Shown: piece by piece, positions 21,319 through 21,642 of the stretch
Layout: every line of letters starts with the position of its first letter
Numbering within the stretch: position 1 is the first letter of the stretch
Assembly: GCA_963631545.1 (NCBI GenBank)
Contig: CAVGRN010000039.1
Location: 1 to 21,642, forward strand
DNA from: UBA1181 sp963631545
Lineage (GTDB): Bacteria > Bacteroidota > Bacteroidia > Bacteroidales > Paludibacteraceae
Length of the DNA: 21,642 bases
Direction: 5' to 3'
Position numbers and translations under genes: made by a program
Notes under the pieces: generated by a model
Databases searched by the model: none
Told to the model about the DNA's origin: nothing
Seen by the model: only the letters and a program-made list of their open reading frames with translations

Positions 21319-21642
21319 GGGTGCGAATGCAGAAGAAATCGGAGGAAAACTTTGCGAAACACTCGGAACGGACGTGTATAGACTTGTGCGCAAGCTGATA
21401 AAATAGCCGATACGGATTTCCTTTTTTGTAAAATCCTACAAAACCCTCCCATTTCAAAAACCTCCGAATTTTTCTACCTAAATTCTTTCAGTTTCTCCGA
21501 ATAACACACTAAATTAGCAAATGGAAGCGCAACCCTATCTATGGTTCTGTGCGACCAAAAAAACACAAACAGACCAATGGACTTGTTTAGAATTGACCAT
21601 AGCGACTATCTTTTGCCTATTACGCATAGCAAATGCGTGACA
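21319..21642. other. Gene-free region at the right end
   Basis: These 324 bp show no convincing gene. A weak inverted repeat GGATTT/AAATCC (21414-21419 / 21431-21436) flanks a T-run and could help end the upstream transcript. ACGCAT/ATGCGT (21622-21627 / 21633-21638) is a small hairpin at the very end. The stretch TTG (21583-21585), 21 nt, TATCTTTTG (21607-21615) resembles a Bacteroidetes promoter with one extra T and could drive a + strand gene beyond the window. Confidence 0.4.

Noticed and set aside
21327..21398. A 23-codon ORF starting at the ATG at 21327
   Set aside because: No ribosome-binding context and no family; too short to support.
21326..21406. Protein-like frame after the TonB-like gene (reads N-A-E-E-I-G-G-K-L-C-E-T-L-G ... 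R-K-L-I-K, stop)
   Set aside because: It has a plausible composition but no start codon between the preceding stop and this stretch, and is only about 27 codons. It may be a remnant, but the evidence is too thin.

Overview
The window looks like a chromosomal segment of a Bacteroidales bacterium (Prevotella/Bacteroides type). The gene families fit this group, and several intergenic regions carry the Bacteroidetes sigma-factor signature TTG-N20-TAnnTTTG (three promoters with exactly 20 nt between boxes). Start codons are mostly preceded by A/T-rich leaders with weak or no Shine-Dalgarno. I assign no species. I saw no tRNA, rRNA, CRISPR array or insertion sequence.

Layout. (1) 1-2594, + strand: the end of a surface-polysaccharide locus, with three glycosyltransferases (a GT2-like enzyme, a GT69/CAP59-like enzyme with a DxD motif, and a WecG/TagA/CpsF enzyme). 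It closes with a hairpin terminator that lies inside the 3' end of the convergent gene. (2) 2623-5993: an accessory-looking divergent pair, an AlbA_2/Schlafen-type ATP-binding protein (-) and an unusual inner-membrane OmpA-domain protein with an unrecognised cytoplasmic N-terminal domain (+). The 494 bp between them holds a duplicated ~112-bp block with eight AGGGCTGAAA-like heads at conserved spacings. This is the least ordinary part of the window. (3) 6084-8728, - strand: hisS followed by carboxynorspermidine/carboxyspermidine dehydrogenase. (4) 9053-9955: an Rpn/PD-(D/E)XK nuclease-family gene with in-frame 12-bp tandem repeats. (5) 10085-14012, + strand: phoH, purC, recF, DUF721/DciA and a hotdog thioesterase. 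The phoH promoter is overlapped by one of two TTGTCGGACAA palindromes, and a strong hairpin separates purC from recF. (6) 14184-15998, - strand: GTP-type PEP carboxykinase, with a long leader that can form competing helices. (7) 16403-21318, + strand: mscS, a secreted unknown protein, ffh, folD, rsmE and a secreted TonB-C-terminal-like protein, tightly spaced and probably one transcription unit from a strong promoter upstream of mscS. (8) 21319-21642: no recognisable gene.

Most of the window is housekeeping: translation (hisS, rsmE), protein targeting (ffh), one-carbon and purine metabolism (folD, purC), DNA repair and replication (recF, DciA), gluconeogenesis/CO2 fixation (pckG), polyamine synthesis and osmotic safety (mscS). 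The candidates for something undescribed are the repeat-bearing intergenic region with its two flanking genes, and the paired palindromic operator at phoH.
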